Below the pieces are notes generated by a model. It was not told where the DNA came from and did not search any database. It saw only the letters and a program-made list of their open reading frames with translations. Source: DASVTU01 sp036387415 (lineage in GTDB: Bacteria > Acidobacteriota > Blastocatellia > Pyrinomonadales > Pyrinomonadaceae). Taken from it: a stretch of 64,000 nucleotides of DNA. The stretch covers positions 1,290,685 to 1,354,684 of the forward strand of contig DASVTU010000039.1 in NCBI GenBank assembly GCA_036387415.1, given 5' to 3'. Shown one piece after another: positions 52,479 to 63,071 of this stretch. Both the position numbers and the translations under genes were made by a program. Positions within the stretch are counted from its first letter, which is position 1; the number at the start of each line of letters is the position of its first letter.

Positions 52479-53399
52479 ATGAAGAACGAAAATTTTTTGA
52501 CGACGCGGCAACTGGCGCATCTCTGGCAGGTCAGCGCAGCGACGATTAAACGTTGGGCTGATGCCGGTCATCTCCAATCGAACCGGACGCTCGGCGGTCA
52601 TCGTCGTTTTGCACTGGCGGAAGTGGCGAGATTTCAGAACGAGCGCGGGTTTGGCGCACCGACGCCGACAAAGCCCGAAGCGACGGCACGGCGGAAGGCG
52701 TCGCACGTCGCGGCATCGCACCGCCGTTCGTCCGCGAACACGAAAACCTCGCGCGCCAAAGCGGAGCGTGAGCGTCGCGCCGTCGCGGAAAATTTCTTCA
52801 ATGCCATCATCGACGGGCGCGACGGCGTGGCGATGGCGGTCATGCTTCAAGCCTATCTACAGGGCAAATCGTTGGTCAACGTTATCGACGAAACCGTGAC
52901 GACGGTGATGCATCGTATCGGCGGACTCTGGCACGTCGGCGATCTATCCGTCGCTGACGAACATCTCGCCACGCGCACCGCGATTCGTGCGCTCGAAGCG
53001 ATGAGCGTCTCCGTGAGGCGCAGATATACGGAGGGGCGGCTGGCAATCTGTTGCGCGGCGGAAGATGAGTTGCACGAACTGCCCATTCTCTGCGCGCAGA
53101 TACTTCTAGAGAACGAAGGCTGGCGCGTCAAAAATTTCGGAGCCAATACGCCCTTCTTCGCGTTGGCCGAAGCGGTGGAAAAGCATCGCCCCAATCTCGT
53201 CTGCATCTCCTCAACGACGCTGCTGTCGCTCGAACGAAGCTCACGCGAGTATATGCAGTTTTATGTGGCGGCGCGTGCTTGCGGGGCGCGCATCGTTCTT
53301 GGCGGCAGCGGCTTCAGCGATGAAGCCGTCCAACAGAGATTCCCCGCCGACCTCTACGCCGAAAACTTCACGCAGTTGATTGATTTCGTCAATCAGTAA
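52479..53399 (+). CDS. CarH-like B12-dependent photoreceptor transcription regulator
   Basis: 306 aa. An N-terminal MerR-type winged helix (residues 7-52, LTTRQLAHLWQVSAATIKRW then GGHRRF) is followed by a polar linker (60-95). A four-helix B12-binding cap comes next (about 100-180), then a Rossmann B12 domain (about 185-306). The cap has the Wx9EH signature of CarH: Trp151, Glu161, His162. The lower-ligand His199 lies in EDELHELP, a variant of DxHxxG. CarH proteins bind adenosylcobalamin, repress as dark tetramers, and release DNA in light. The family usually controls carotenoid genes, and a crtI-like gene is 4 kb away. Convergent with spoVR across a hairpin. Confidence 0.85.
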   Translation: MKNENFLTTRQLAHLWQVSAATIKRWADAGHLQSNRTLGGHRRFALAEVARFQNERGFGAPTPTKPEATARRKASHVAASHRRSSANTKTSRAKAERERRAVAENFFNAIIDGRDGVAMAVMLQAYLQGKSLVNVIDETVTTVMHRIGGLWHVGDLSVADEHLATRTAIRALEAMSVSVRRRYTEGRLAICCAAEDELHELPILCAQILLENEGWRVKNFGANTPFFALAEAVEKHRPNLVCISSTTLLSLERSSREYMQFYVAARACGARIVLGGSGFSDEAVQQRFPADLYAENFTQLIDFVNQ

Positions 53400-53406
53400 C
53401 CGACCT

Positions 53407-53458
53407 TAAAGACGAAGGATGAACGAAAAACACTTTGCTTTTCGTTCATCCCTCATCT
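53407..53458. repeat. heptad inverted repeat HR-17 / bidirectional terminator
   Basis: GGATGAACGAAAA (53417-53429) and its exact complement (53439-53451) form a perfect 13-bp stem with a 9-base loop. Words GACGAAG, GATGAAC and GAAAAAC fit the 7-base pattern. It lies between convergent genes and may end both transcripts. Confidence 0.75.
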
Positions 53459-53480
53459 CGCTGGCCTGCATCTCTGCTTT

Positions 53481-54929
53481 TCAGTCTTCGTCGTGGTCTT
53501 CGCCGTCGTAGTGCATGACGAGTCGTTCTTCATCGACGATGGTTTCGAGGTGGACGGGACGACCCCAGAGAGTGTGTACGTATTCGAGAACTTTGCGCGC
53601 GTAGCCGCCATCGAGTTCCGCGCCTTCGTAGGAATGTTTGAGGTAGAGTTCGCGGTTGCGGTTGTAGTCGCCGTCGGCGACGACGATGTATGGGAAGCCG
53701 AAGTTGGTCATGTTGGAGACGAGTTGGTCGCGGACGCGCTCCCAACGTTTCTCCGTGATTGTCCATTCCTCTTCTTCGACGAGTTCGTACACAAAAAGGT
53801 CTAACTCTTCGCAGAGCTCTTCGGTGAGATAGTTGCGTAGAAAGGAGACATCGTTGTCGAGTTCGCGCACCTCGAAGATTTTAGCGCGTCCCTCGCCGCC
53901 GCTCCGGCCAAACTTCTTGCGTTCATCAGCGGTCGGATTATCCCAACGTCGTTCGATGTCTTCAAAAACCTTATAGCCGAGATAGTAGGGGTTCAACTGT
54001 CCGGGGTGTGGCGAGACGACGCCGGAATGAAGGTCTGCGAATTCGATTAACTCGCGGTCGGGCAGGTCTAGCTCGCGCATGATGCGTGCGTGCCAGAGAC
54101 TCGCCCAACCCTCGTTCATGGTCTTGGTCTGCATCTGCGGCACGAAGTATTCCATCTCCTCACGAAGCACGGCGATGACATCACGCTGCCAATCTTCGAG
54201 GATGGGCGAATTACGCATGATGTAATAGACGACATCTTTTTCGGGGACGCGTTCGCCGCGCGGGAGTTCCAACTGCTGCTGCTGTGGCGTCGAGTCTTGC
54301 GGTGCTTCGCCGATGTTCCAGAGGTCGTCGTAGCGTCCCTCTTTCTTCTGCGGCGTGGACTGTTGCTGTTGGGGCTGTCCTTGCGCTTCGTCCGTATTGG
54401 GATACTGGCGCGGGCGTTCCTGCCGGATGAAGAAGTTGGGGTCGATGTGTTCTTCGATGGAGAGCACGGCGTCGAGAAATTTTTCGACCGTTTTGCGCCC
54501 GTACTTGAATTCGTACTCGGACATCCGCTCGGCGTGCGTCGAGACGCTTTCGACCATGCGACGATTAGTTTTCGAGAAGTAAGCGTTGTTCTTGAAGAAA
54601 TCGACGTGGCCGAGGACATGCGCCATGACGAGTTTGTTTTGCACGGGGCTGTTGGTTTCGAGGAGAAAGCCGTAGGAGGGGTCTGTGTTGATAACGACTT
54701 CGTAAATCTTCGAGAGGCCAAAGTCGTACATCGTCTTCATGCGATGATAAGCCTTGCCGAACGTCCAGTGCGAGTAGCGACCGGGCAGAGCGTAGGAGCC
54801 AATCTCGTACATCACGGTGGCGGGCACAATCTCGAAACGCGTCGGGAAGGGGTCGAGGCCGAAGCCGCGCGCGATGTCCCAGATTTGTTCGAGAGCTTTT
54901 TCGAGGTCTTTAATTTCAGTGTCTGACAT
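53481..54929 (-). CDS. SpoVR family protein (YcgB-like)
   Basis: 482 aa from the ATG at 54929. SpoVR/YcgB proteins are cytoplasmic stress or sporulation-associated proteins usually encoded beside prkA and a DUF444 gene. Typical motifs: RFEIVPATVMYEIGSYALPG, SHWTFGKAYHRM, YEVVINTDPSYGFLLE and LVMAHVLGHVDFFKNN. The last has an HxxxH-like pattern as in metal sites. A Gln-rich insert (about 195-230) is unusual. Here the DUF444 and PrkA genes are 6-9 kb further right, separated by unrelated genes. Confidence 0.93.
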   Translation of the reverse strand: MSDTEIKDLEKALEQIWDIARGFGLDPFPTRFEIVPATVMYEIGSYALPGRYSHWTFGKAYHRMKTMYDFGLSKIYEVVINTDPSYGFLLETNSPVQNKLVMAHVLGHVDFFKNNAYFSKTNRRMVESVSTHAERMSEYEFKYGRKTVEKFLDAVLSIEEHIDPNFFIRQERPRQYPNTDEAQGQPQQQQSTPQKKEGRYDDLWNIGEAPQDSTPQQQQLELPRGERVPEKDVVYYIMRNSPILEDWQRDVIAVLREEMEYFVPQMQTKTMNEGWASLWHARIMRELDLPDRELIEFADLHSGVVSPHPGQLNPYYLGYKVFEDIERRWDNPTADERKKFGRSGGEGRAKIFEVRELDNDVSFLRNYLTEELCEELDLFVYELVEEEEWTITEKRWERVRDQLVSNMTNFGFPYIVVADGDYNRNRELYLKHSYEGAELDGGYARKVLEYVHTLWGRPVHLETIVDEERLVMHYDGEDHDED

Positions 54930-55302
54930 AAACACATTCTCTACTCATCACACGCTCCGCCGCAAGAGTTGGCAGACCAATTCGGACGAGTTAACCGACC
55001 CGAAAACCGAGCGGATTCTCGAAAGGGAAAGACGTGCGCTGTCTGTTTCCGGCGGAGCGTAACCGCCGTTTAAGAGTTTCTTTACCTTTAACGGACATAG
55101 GTATAAAATTCCTGACCAAAGCTGCCTGATAATTTATCGAGAGCGGCGCGTCTTCCCGGTCATAGCTTGAAACCAAAATTTCGCCTTTGCAGACGACGTG
55201 CCTTTCTTTAACGAGGAGAGGTCAGGCAACTTGTAGTTCAGCTTCACGTTTTCCACGGCGAGAAGTCAAACCTAAAACGACAACGCTCAGGAGAAGATTT
55301 TT
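54930..55302. other. intergenic region between divergent genes, 373 bp
   Basis: It probably holds divergent promoters for spoVR and the TPR gene. An AT-rich GGTATAAAATTCC at 55100-55112 is the best -10 candidate for the plus strand, but its -35 is poor. No gene or heptad element is seen. Confidence 0.4.
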
Positions 55303-56376
55303 ATGCTCGCAACATTTTTCGTCGCCGCCGCGCTGACCCTCGGACAGTTGACTCCATGGATGTTTATGCCGCAAGGTCGCAGCATGATTACGGGGCGGGT
55401 CTTGAACCCACAGAATCGCCCCGTCGAAAACGCGCGGGTCACTCTCCAAAACGACGCCTATTCACACATCTCGATGGTCTACACGGACGGCGCGGGACGT
55501 TACCGCTTTTCCGTCACAAGCGGCACCTATAACGTGCTGGTCGAGCCAGCCGGGACGGACTTTGAGCGTCAATCGCAACGCGTCGAAATCAACCCGATTG
55601 GCGCACGCCGGAGCGTCCCTGGTATGGCCGAAGCGGGAGGCGGCGAAATCGTCACCGTCGATTTCATTCTCTCTTTGCCGCGTGGGGGAAAACGGACGGG
55701 CGCAGATGCAGGCACGACGGGCACCGTTTTTTATCAAAAGATACCGGATGCTGCCAAAACTGAGTTCCTTAAAGGCGTCAAAAGTCTCGAAACCAACGCC
55801 TTTGACGACGCCGTGGCACCGCTCAAACGCGCCATCGAAATTTTTCCGGATTATTATGATGCGCTGGAAATGCTCGGCACGGAATACGTCCGTCGCGGAG
55901 ATTTTCCGTCCGCGTTGCCTCTGCTGACGCGTGCGGTCGAAGTGAACAAGAACGGGTACGGGTATTATCCGCTCGGCGTGGCCTTGATTGAATCGAAACG
56001 CCGCGACGAAGGCATCAAGGCATTGCAGCGCGCGGTCGAACTGTTTCCCAATTCAATCAACGCCAACATGCGTCTCGGCAAAGAGTTGGCGAGAGACGAC
56101 CAGCGGCGCGCCGAAGCTATCAAAGCGATGGAAACTGTCACACGTCTGGCCGGAAAGCGCGTGCCTGAAGCCTATCTGGCTCTGGCCTCGCTCTACTCCA
56201 AAAACCAACAGTACCGCGAAGCCGCCGACGCGATGGAAATCTTCTTGCAGACCATCCCCGAAAGCGACACGGAACGTCGTGGGAAAATGAAAAGCGTCGT
56301 CGATCAATTGCGACAAAAGGCCAAAAACGCTCCTCCTGCCGCCACCAGCAACACCGCCAAACCGTCGAAACAGTAA
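55303..56376 (+). CDS. secreted TPR protein with carboxypeptidase-regulatory-like domain
   Basis: 357 aa with a short N-terminal signal (MLATFFVAAALTLGQ). Residues about 28-95 form a carboxypeptidase-regulatory-like beta domain (GRVLNPQNRPVENARVTL, TDGAGRYRFSV). From about 150 to 330 come four to five TPR repeats (FDDAVAPLKRAIEIFPDYY, GDFPSALPLLTRAVEVN). This domain pair is common in Acidobacteriota exported proteins. CAGGAG lies nine bases before the ATG. It is convergent with the TonB receptor, which has the same kind of N-terminal domain. Confidence 0.85.
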   Translation: MLATFFVAAALTLGQLTPWMFMPQGRSMITGRVLNPQNRPVENARVTLQNDAYSHISMVYTDGAGRYRFSVTSGTYNVLVEPAGTDFERQSQRVEINPIGARRSVPGMAEAGGGEIVTVDFILSLPRGGKRTGADAGTTGTVFYQKIPDAAKTEFLKGVKSLETNAFDDAVAPLKRAIEIFPDYYDALEMLGTEYVRRGDFPSALPLLTRAVEVNKNGYGYYPLGVALIESKRRDEGIKALQRAVELFPNSINANMRLGKELARDDQRRAEAIKAMETVTRLAGKRVPEAYLALASLYSKNQQYREAADAMEIFLQTIPESDTERRGKMKSVVDQLRQKAKNAPPAATSNTAKPSKQ

Positions 56377-56435
56377 ACAACAGCAACGGCTGCAACAAAC
56401 GGCGATCGGAAAACAGCACGAACTGCACACTCAAC

Positions 56436-56472
56436 GCGGGTGGGTCTGGGAATTGAAACCCGACCCACCCGC
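56436..56472 (+). terminator. GC-rich hairpin after the TPR gene
   Basis: GCGGGTGGGTCTGGG pairs with CCCGACCCACCCGC around an 8-base loop. There is no T-run. Probably the 3' end of the TPR transcript. Confidence 0.6.
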
Positions 56473-56819
56473 CGCCCGACGGCTAACACCGACGCCTTTC
56501 TGTCCATCCCGAAAACCATTCTCACGCCGACGCTTCTCATAACATTTACTGCTCGCGCATTGACCGCCCGAAACCCTACAGAGTAGCGATTTTCATCCCT
56601 CGCTTGATGTTTAGAGCAAGACTGTTGCGCTCCGTCGCAATCTTGAGCCGGATGCCTTCATCCTTAGCTGGACGGCCCATCCTTCGCCGGACGGCTCCCG
56701 ACAAGTTCAAACGAAAAGACGCTTTAAGTCTTTCCACTTCAACAATTTCTCGTCGGGCACGGCTGAATCTTTGCTGCTGCCGCTGCCGACGGGCGTCCAG
56801 AGAGGCGACGGCAAAAAAA

Positions 56820-56847
56820 CCGCCCGCTCTCATTTGAGAGCGGGCGG
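56820..56847 (-). terminator. intrinsic terminator of the TonB receptor gene
   Basis: A perfect 13-bp stem (CCGCCCGCTCTCA and complement) with a 2-base centre. On the minus strand it is followed by seven T residues. It lies 37 bp past the receptor stop. Confidence 0.9.
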
Positions 56848-56883
56848 TCGAAGGTAGTTCGGTTCTGGTCTAAAGTTTAGAGA

Positions 56884-59800
56884 CTAGAACTGAATACCGA
56901 AGCTGAAGCGTGCCCGAATCGGCAACTGGAACAGGTTGGTTTTGTTGTAGAGCGCGTTCTCGAAGAATTCGCAGTGGCAAGCGCCAGCGGTTCCACGATC
57001 ACGGAAGTCTCCGTTGGAGGTCAGGTAATCGTTGAGGTCAGCATAGGTGATAAGCTCGCCGGGACCCGTCAGGGTACGATTCCTGTCTTCTTCGTTCTTC
57101 TCGTTGAACAGGTTCAAGACGTTCAACGACATTCTGAACCGAACATTCTCTGTCACAGGGATGAAGTGTGTCAGGATGAGGTCGGTCTGCGTGAAGACGT
57201 TGGTGCGTCCGGCATCGCCGCGTCCGAGGGCATAGGCCAAAGCGCCGCTAGCACCCGGAACGTCGGTGGCGTTGATTTCGGTCGTGACGGGGATGCCCTG
57301 GTAAATCACCTGGCTGCCGCCGACTTCCGTCGTCATACGCTTGCCGAACATACCATAGTCGAAGCGATAGGCCGCGAACGCCTTGAAGGTGTTGGGTCTA
57401 TCGGTCGCCAGTTTGCCGTTGAGAACGTTACCGAATGAGTCGAACGACAAGAACGGCAAGTCGAAGAGACGGCTGACGTTCGGGTCGGTACGACCATTTT
57501 CGTCCGAGCTAGCCAAACCGGAATAGTTTCCGTAGAGCTTGCTGCGGGTATAGGAAAGGTTCGTGTACCAGTTATTCGAGAAACGCTTGTCGAGCCTGAT
57601 TTCCAAGCCCGTGTAGCGGCGAATCGCTCTCGGTGTCGGCGGAACGGTCTGTGCCGTCAAGCCGAAGCCGGGGTTGCCGATGGTAAAGAACTCGTTACCC
57701 TGAGCATCGGCAAAGCCGATGTCCTCAAGACCGCGCGACAGTTCTTTGCGCGTCAGACGAGCACTGAGAACGAGGTCGCGTGTGAGCGCATAGTCGGCAG
57801 TCGTGGTCGTTTCAAATTCGCGATACGGTTTGATGTCGGGGTCGATACCGAAACCATCACCGAAGTCGGCGTTTGAAGGAATACGAAGGTTGGCAGGCCC
57901 GTTGATGAGCGCGCCGTTCAAGTTGCCACGGTTGATGGAGAAGATGTCCGAGGTTTCGAGTCTGCGGCGTTCGCGGATGAAGATTTCGCCACCGAACGAA
58001 CCACGCGCCAACTCATACTTCATCGTGTCGTAGAACACGCTGTAGCTAGCGGACAGCTTCAGTTTGCCATCGCCGAAAACGTCCCATGCAAGGCCGAGGC
58101 GCGGCGCAAACTTGTCGCCGTAGCCGAAGGAGATGGGTTTTTCGAGAATTTCGCCGACGCCCGGATTGATAGCTTCGTCAATCGGGAAGGAGGGCAGGAA
58201 TTCTTTCTCGATGCGGAATCCGATGTTGGCGGTCAAGCGCGGGTGCACCTGCCACGAATCCTGCAAGAACCAGCCCTGGTTGGAACTGCTCACCTTGCCG
58301 ACTCTGGCGAACTCGTCGTAGACGTAGTAGCCGTATGCGCCACGGACTCCGGCGACGTTGCCGCCGAAGATGAAGGAGAAACGACCACCGGAGAAGGTTT
58401 CGTCGTTGACATCGTTGAACAGGCGGTTGGTCTGGTAGCCGCCCTTGATGATGTGCTGCTGACCGAGAATGCTGGCAATCCATGTCGCATCAATGTTGAT
58501 GTTGGTGCGCTTGGTGACGTCGAAGATGGTCGCCGTATTGCTCGTCACGGAAGAGGCGAAGCCCGACGAAGTGGTGCCCGCCACGCAGGGCAGACCCGCA
58601 GGAATCGTCACCGTGGGGTTGCAAGCACGACCCGCGTTGATAATTAACAACGGCGTGTTGGTCGGCAGACCATAGCCGCCGCCCTTATCGTTGAGGTAGG
58701 TACGACCGCCACGGAAGGAGAGCACGAAGTTCGAGACGGGCGTATAGGTCGCCGCGAACGCTGCCTGCCACGACGGGGTGTAGCCACCGAGGTTACTGTA
58801 GTCACCGTTAAAGAAGCTGGTGTTGGTGGTTTCACGACCCAACAGCGAGATACCCGCAAGGCTCGAAGGGCCGCTGGTCTTGCTGGGGCTGTTGATGAAG
58901 CTCGCGTTCATCGACAATTTATCCATCGGCGAAAAGTCGAGACGACCAATCAGGTAGTCGTTCTTTTCGGTGTAACGGATAACGCGAGTGTTGAGAATAT
59001 TCTGACGGGTGCGGCCAGCCGCAATCGCTGCTTCGGGCGTTTCGAGCAAGTCGAGGTTGCGCTCAATAGCGAAGAACTGCGGTGCATAGCTGGTGAAGAA
59101 CCAGAGTTTGTTCTTCACAATGGGGCCGCTCAGGGTGCCGACCGGGTTGAGACGACGACGGCGGTCTTTGCCGTACGGGTTCTCGAAGAACTGCGCCGTT
59201 TCGCTCGACAAATCGAGCGGATCGTAGCGCAAGGCCGGGCGGTCGTTGCCACGGAGTTTGTCAGATTCGATTTCCAGACGGCCTTCGCCGTGGAACTCAT
59301 TGCTGCCGCTCTTGGTCACGACGTTGATCACGCCGCCAGTCGCGCCGCCGAATTCGGCTTCGTAACCAGCACTCTTGACCTGCACTTCTTTGACGAAATC
59401 GAGCGGAATGTTTTTCACGGATTCGCTGCTCGTACCGCCGAGGGTGCCGCCGACGATGCTGGTAACTTCAACACCGTCAACGATGTAGACGTTCTCAGAA
59501 CCGGACGCGCCGTCAATCTGGAAGCCGCCCGTTCTGCTTTCCGCACGCGTTCCGGGGGCAACTTCAAGCACCGACGAGAAATTGAGGCCCTTGGGGAGCA
59601 CGTCAATCTGTTCTTCGGTGATGTTGGTGGCCGTCTGCGTGGTGGTCACGTCCACGATTGGTTCATTAGCCGAGGAGACGGTGACGGTTTCACCGACCTT
59701 GACAATGTTCAAATCGAAGTTAACTTGCAACGTGCGACCGAGTTCGACGGGCACATCGGTGCGTTCCACCGTGCCGAAGCCGGTTCCGGTCGCGGTGACC

Positions 59801-60057
59801 GTGTAGCGTCCCGGAGGCAGGGCGGCGAAGGAATAATTGCCTTCGTCGTTGGTCGTCGCGGTATAAGAGCGTTGCTCGTTGGTTGCGGTAACGGTCGCGC
59901 CGGGCACGACTGCTCCGTTCGGATCTTTCACCATACCTTGGATAGAGCCGGTGATTTCCTGTCCGAACGCCGCTGGCATAAACAATGCCAACAAGGCGAC
60001 CGTGAACAGCACTCTCACGACGCTCCCAAGTTTGCTAAGAGATAGCAATTGGTTCAT
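56884..60057 (-). CDS. TonB-dependent outer-membrane receptor with carboxypeptidase-regulatory domain
   Basis: 1057 aa. Signal peptide 1-33. A carboxypeptidase-regulatory-like domain follows (about 36-115, GSIQGMVKDPNGAVVPGATV), then a plug (about 130-260: YIVDGVEVTSIVGG, GGATGGVINVVTKSGSNEFHG) and a large beta barrel to the C-terminal aromatic residue (SFGIQF). This is the Acidobacteriota-type receptor, usually linked to uptake of glycans, siderophores or other large ligands; the substrate cannot be told. AAGGAG lies 11 bases before the ATG. It stands alone with its own terminator. Confidence 0.93.
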   Translation of the reverse strand: MNQLLSLSKLGSVVRVLFTVALLALFMPAAFGQEITGSIQGMVKDPNGAVVPGATVTATNEQRSYTATTNDEGNYSFAALPPGRYTVTATGTGFGTVERTDVPVELGRTLQVNFDLNIVKVGETVTVSSANEPIVDVTTTQTATNITEEQIDVLPKGLNFSSVLEVAPGTRAESRTGGFQIDGASGSENVYIVDGVEVTSIVGGTLGGTSSESVKNIPLDFVKEVQVKSAGYEAEFGGATGGVINVVTKSGSNEFHGEGRLEIESDKLRGNDRPALRYDPLDLSSETAQFFENPYGKDRRRRLNPVGTLSGPIVKNKLWFFTSYAPQFFAIERNLDLLETPEAAIAAGRTRQNILNTRVIRYTEKNDYLIGRLDFSPMDKLSMNASFINSPSKTSGPSSLAGISLLGRETTNTSFFNGDYSNLGGYTPSWQAAFAATYTPVSNFVLSFRGGRTYLNDKGGGYGLPTNTPLLIINAGRACNPTVTIPAGLPCVAGTTSSGFASSVTSNTATIFDVTKRTNINIDATWIASILGQQHIIKGGYQTNRLFNDVNDETFSGGRFSFIFGGNVAGVRGAYGYYVYDEFARVGKVSSSNQGWFLQDSWQVHPRLTANIGFRIEKEFLPSFPIDEAINPGVGEILEKPISFGYGDKFAPRLGLAWDVFGDGKLKLSASYSVFYDTMKYELARGSFGGEIFIRERRRLETSDIFSINRGNLNGALINGPANLRIPSNADFGDGFGIDPDIKPYREFETTTTADYALTRDLVLSARLTRKELSRGLEDIGFADAQGNEFFTIGNPGFGLTAQTVPPTPRAIRRYTGLEIRLDKRFSNNWYTNLSYTRSKLYGNYSGLASSDENGRTDPNVSRLFDLPFLSFDSFGNVLNGKLATDRPNTFKAFAAYRFDYGMFGKRMTTEVGGSQVIYQGIPVTTEINATDVPGASGALAYALGRGDAGRTNVFTQTDLILTHFIPVTENVRFRMSLNVLNLFNEKNEEDRNRTLTGPGELITYADLNDYLTSNGDFRDRGTAGACHCEFFENALYNKTNLFQLPIRARFSFGIQF

Positions 60058-60677
60058 TTGTTTAAATTCTCCTTCATTGAAGAGGGAAGAAGCTTCTTGC
60101 TTTCTTCACTTACACGCGGGGTAGATGCGGCTTTAGTCGAACCGCTCATTTCCGAATTATCAAGCCTCTCTGTTGCCAATCAGCTTTCGTCATCGTAACT
60201 CAGAGGTAAGATTTCACTTTTGACAAACAAGAGGCAGAAACTTTTACTGTTTCGGGATTACCGTTTCAGTTAAACTGCATGGTGCAGGGAAGCAAACCCC
60301 GTTCCTCAACACCCTCGAATAACAAGCTCTTTGTTTTCAACAGTAAGCCTCTATCCAGCGAGCCGCAAACATCAGGATTTATTCAGAAAAATGAATAAAC
60401 ATCCAATTTCAAGAATCAGGCCAACAATTCGAGAGATTTGAAACAAACTCTCCTGCGTACCACGCCGCGCTAATCCGGCACGCCGCATCCACAGCTACCC
60501 GTCGTGACGCGAATCGGTGGCTAATCCATGTTGATGCGGCCTGCTGGCGAAGTTTATAAATTGATGGTGCGGAAGGAGTTAACGCCCATAGGAAGGGACT
60601 GTTGCCGACGAGTCGAAGACGCTAGAAGGGTGGCCTTATATTTTAGCGACGACTGTGGAAGTTTCGCCGCGTCGCTT
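60058..60677. other. intergenic region, 620 bp
   Basis: This is the upstream region of the TonB receptor and downstream region of the DUF444 gene, both on the minus strand. It holds an 8-bp palindrome (60378-60399) and a 10-bp inverted repeat at its right edge. No protein-like frame was found outside the shadow of the DUF444 gene. Confidence 0.5.
60378..60399. promoter_or_regulatory. palindrome upstream of the TonB receptor
   Basis: TTTATTCA, a 6-base centre, then TGAATAAA: a perfect 8-bp inverted repeat about 320 bp upstream of the receptor start. It could be a regulator site; it is AT-rich against a GC-rich background. Confidence 0.35.

Positions 60678-60689
<12 letters not shown>
60655..60689 (-). 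terminator. 10-bp inverted repeat spanning the DUF444 stop codon
   Basis: GTGGAAGTTT (60655-60664) and AAACTTCCAC (60680-60689). The second half encodes the last residues and stop of the DUF444 protein. Loop 15 bases, no T-run; possibly a 3' end structure. Confidence 0.4.
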
Positions 60690-61844
<1,155 letters not shown>

Positions 61845-61855
61845 CTTGAAACCTC

Positions 61856-61985
61856 ATCAATCGTCAATCGTCAATCGTCAATAGACAAAAGACAGAAGCC
61901 TTCGCTTATTCACCATCTACGGTTCACGATTTATCTCTCACGATTACCATCCTTCATCTATTCACGATTTACGATTTACGACTCG
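61856..61985. repeat. heptad inverted repeat HR-18
   Basis: The left arm has AATCGTC three times in tandem (61859-61879), then AATAGAC. The complement of the right arm reads GTCGTAA, ATCGTAA, ATCGTGA, and further TGAACCG-type words. The right arm covers the last codons and stop of the hydrolase gene. Confidence 0.8.
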
Positions 61986-62927
61986 GCAAAAACCCGCAAC
62001 CAGACCGGCAAACTCTTCGGGTTGTTCCTCCTGCGGCAAGTGTCCGCAGCGACGAAAGACGACGAGCCGCGAATTCGGCATCGACGCGTGCAAACGCTCG
62101 CCATGACGGAGCGGAACGTCGCGGTCTTCTTCGCCCCAGACGAGCAAAGTCGGTTGCTCAATCGTGTGCGCCTCGCGCTCGACGCGTGAAGCGTTCCAAC
62201 GCCTGAGCGTCCTCAAGACGGCGCGTTGCGTGTCGGCGCTGCACAACGGAAGATGATGCGCGCGCATCCGTTCGTCTTCAAATAGTTGCGCGTTGCCTTT
62301 GGCGTAGACCTTCGACATCCGCCAACGCATCAGACGCGGCGACGAAAGCACCAACGGCGAAACCAGATCGCCCATCACGGGCGTCGCCGCCAACTGCAAC
62401 AAAAATTGTTGCTTCGCCTCGTCGTTCGACACCGCCCCAACCAACACCAGCCGCTCCACCCGCGACGGGTAATCGAGCGCACACGTCGCCGCCACCGCCC
62501 CGCCGTATGAACTGCCGATGAGCGCCGCGCGTTCGATGCCGAGTGCGTCCATCAACCCGACAATCATCCGCGCCTGCCAGTCAATCGTGTACTCGCCCGC
62601 GCCCGGCTTATCCGAAAACCCGAACCCCACAAGGTCAGCCGCCACGACGCGAAAACCCATCTCCGCCAATGGCATCAACACGTCGCTCCACACAAACGTC
62701 GAAGCGCAAAATCCGTGAATCAAAATCAACGTCGGCGCGTCTGGCTCGCCCGCTTCCTGATAATGCACGCGCACGCCATCCACCTCCACAAAACGCGAAC
62801 GCTCTGCGTGCCGCACGCTTCCACCGTGTTCCTCCCACGCCACCTCGCGCGGACGCCTCCATAGCTTCGCCGCCAACGCCGCACCCGCCAACCCGTATGC
62901 CCCGCCGATGAGATAACGCTTCTTCAT
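61962..62927 (-). CDS. membrane-anchored alpha/beta hydrolase
   Basis: 322 aa from the ATG at 62927 (GGAG upstream; the longer TTG start is less likely). A short hydrophobic N-terminus (YLIGGAYGLAGAALAA) may anchor it. The core has oxyanion motif HGFCAS and nucleophile Ser140 in GSSYGG. The acid (WGEEDRDVPL) and His (RCGHLPQEE) are visible. It is an epoxide-hydrolase/haloperoxidase-like family member with unknown substrate. The final residues VVNRKS are encoded by heptad element HR-18. It lies between prkA and the DUF444 gene, splitting a usually adjacent pair. Confidence 0.85.
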   Translation of the reverse strand: MKKRYLIGGAYGLAGAALAAKLWRRPREVAWEEHGGSVRHAERSRFVEVDGVRVHYQEAGEPDAPTLILIHGFCASTFVWSDVLMPLAEMGFRVVAADLVGFGFSDKPGAGEYTIDWQARMIVGLMDALGIERAALIGSSYGGAVAATCALDYPSRVERLVLVGAVSNDEAKQQFLLQLAATPVMGDLVSPLVLSSPRLMRWRMSKVYAKGNAQLFEDERMRAHHLPLCSADTQRAVLRTLRRWNASRVEREAHTIEQPTLLVWGEEDRDVPLRHGERLHASMPNSRLVVFRRCGHLPQEEQPEEFAGLVAGFCRVVNRKS

Positions 62928-62987
62928 TTCGCTCCGCACCAAATCGAATCTATAAACAAAGCAAAATCTATTCTACGCTAAATCAGA

Positions 62988-63023
62988 ACGCCCGCGCCTT
63001 CTGCGAGAGGAAAGCACGGGCGT
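62988..63023 (-). terminator. hairpin after prkA
   Basis: On the minus strand ACGCCCGTGC and GCGCGGGCGT (one wobble pair) enclose a 16-base loop, followed by TCTGATTT. Probable terminator of the prkA transcript. Confidence 0.65.
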
Positions 63024-63071
63024 CGTTTGAGCCATCGCTGGCTAGCGACCGAGCACGCCGACGCGCGCTGT

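Larger units (their letters stand above)
56377..56883. other. intergenic region between convergent genes, 507 bp
   Basis: It contains hairpins for each strand (56436-56472 and 56820-56847). Between them a minus-strand frame at 56576-56833 (85 codons, basic) is open, but it has no ribosome site and overlaps the receptor terminator, so I do not call it. The rest shows nothing recognisable. Confidence 0.5.

Noticed and set aside
56576..56833. Minus-strand 85-codon basic frame between convergent genes
   Set aside because: No ribosome site, overlaps the receptor terminator, and no protein family is recognised.
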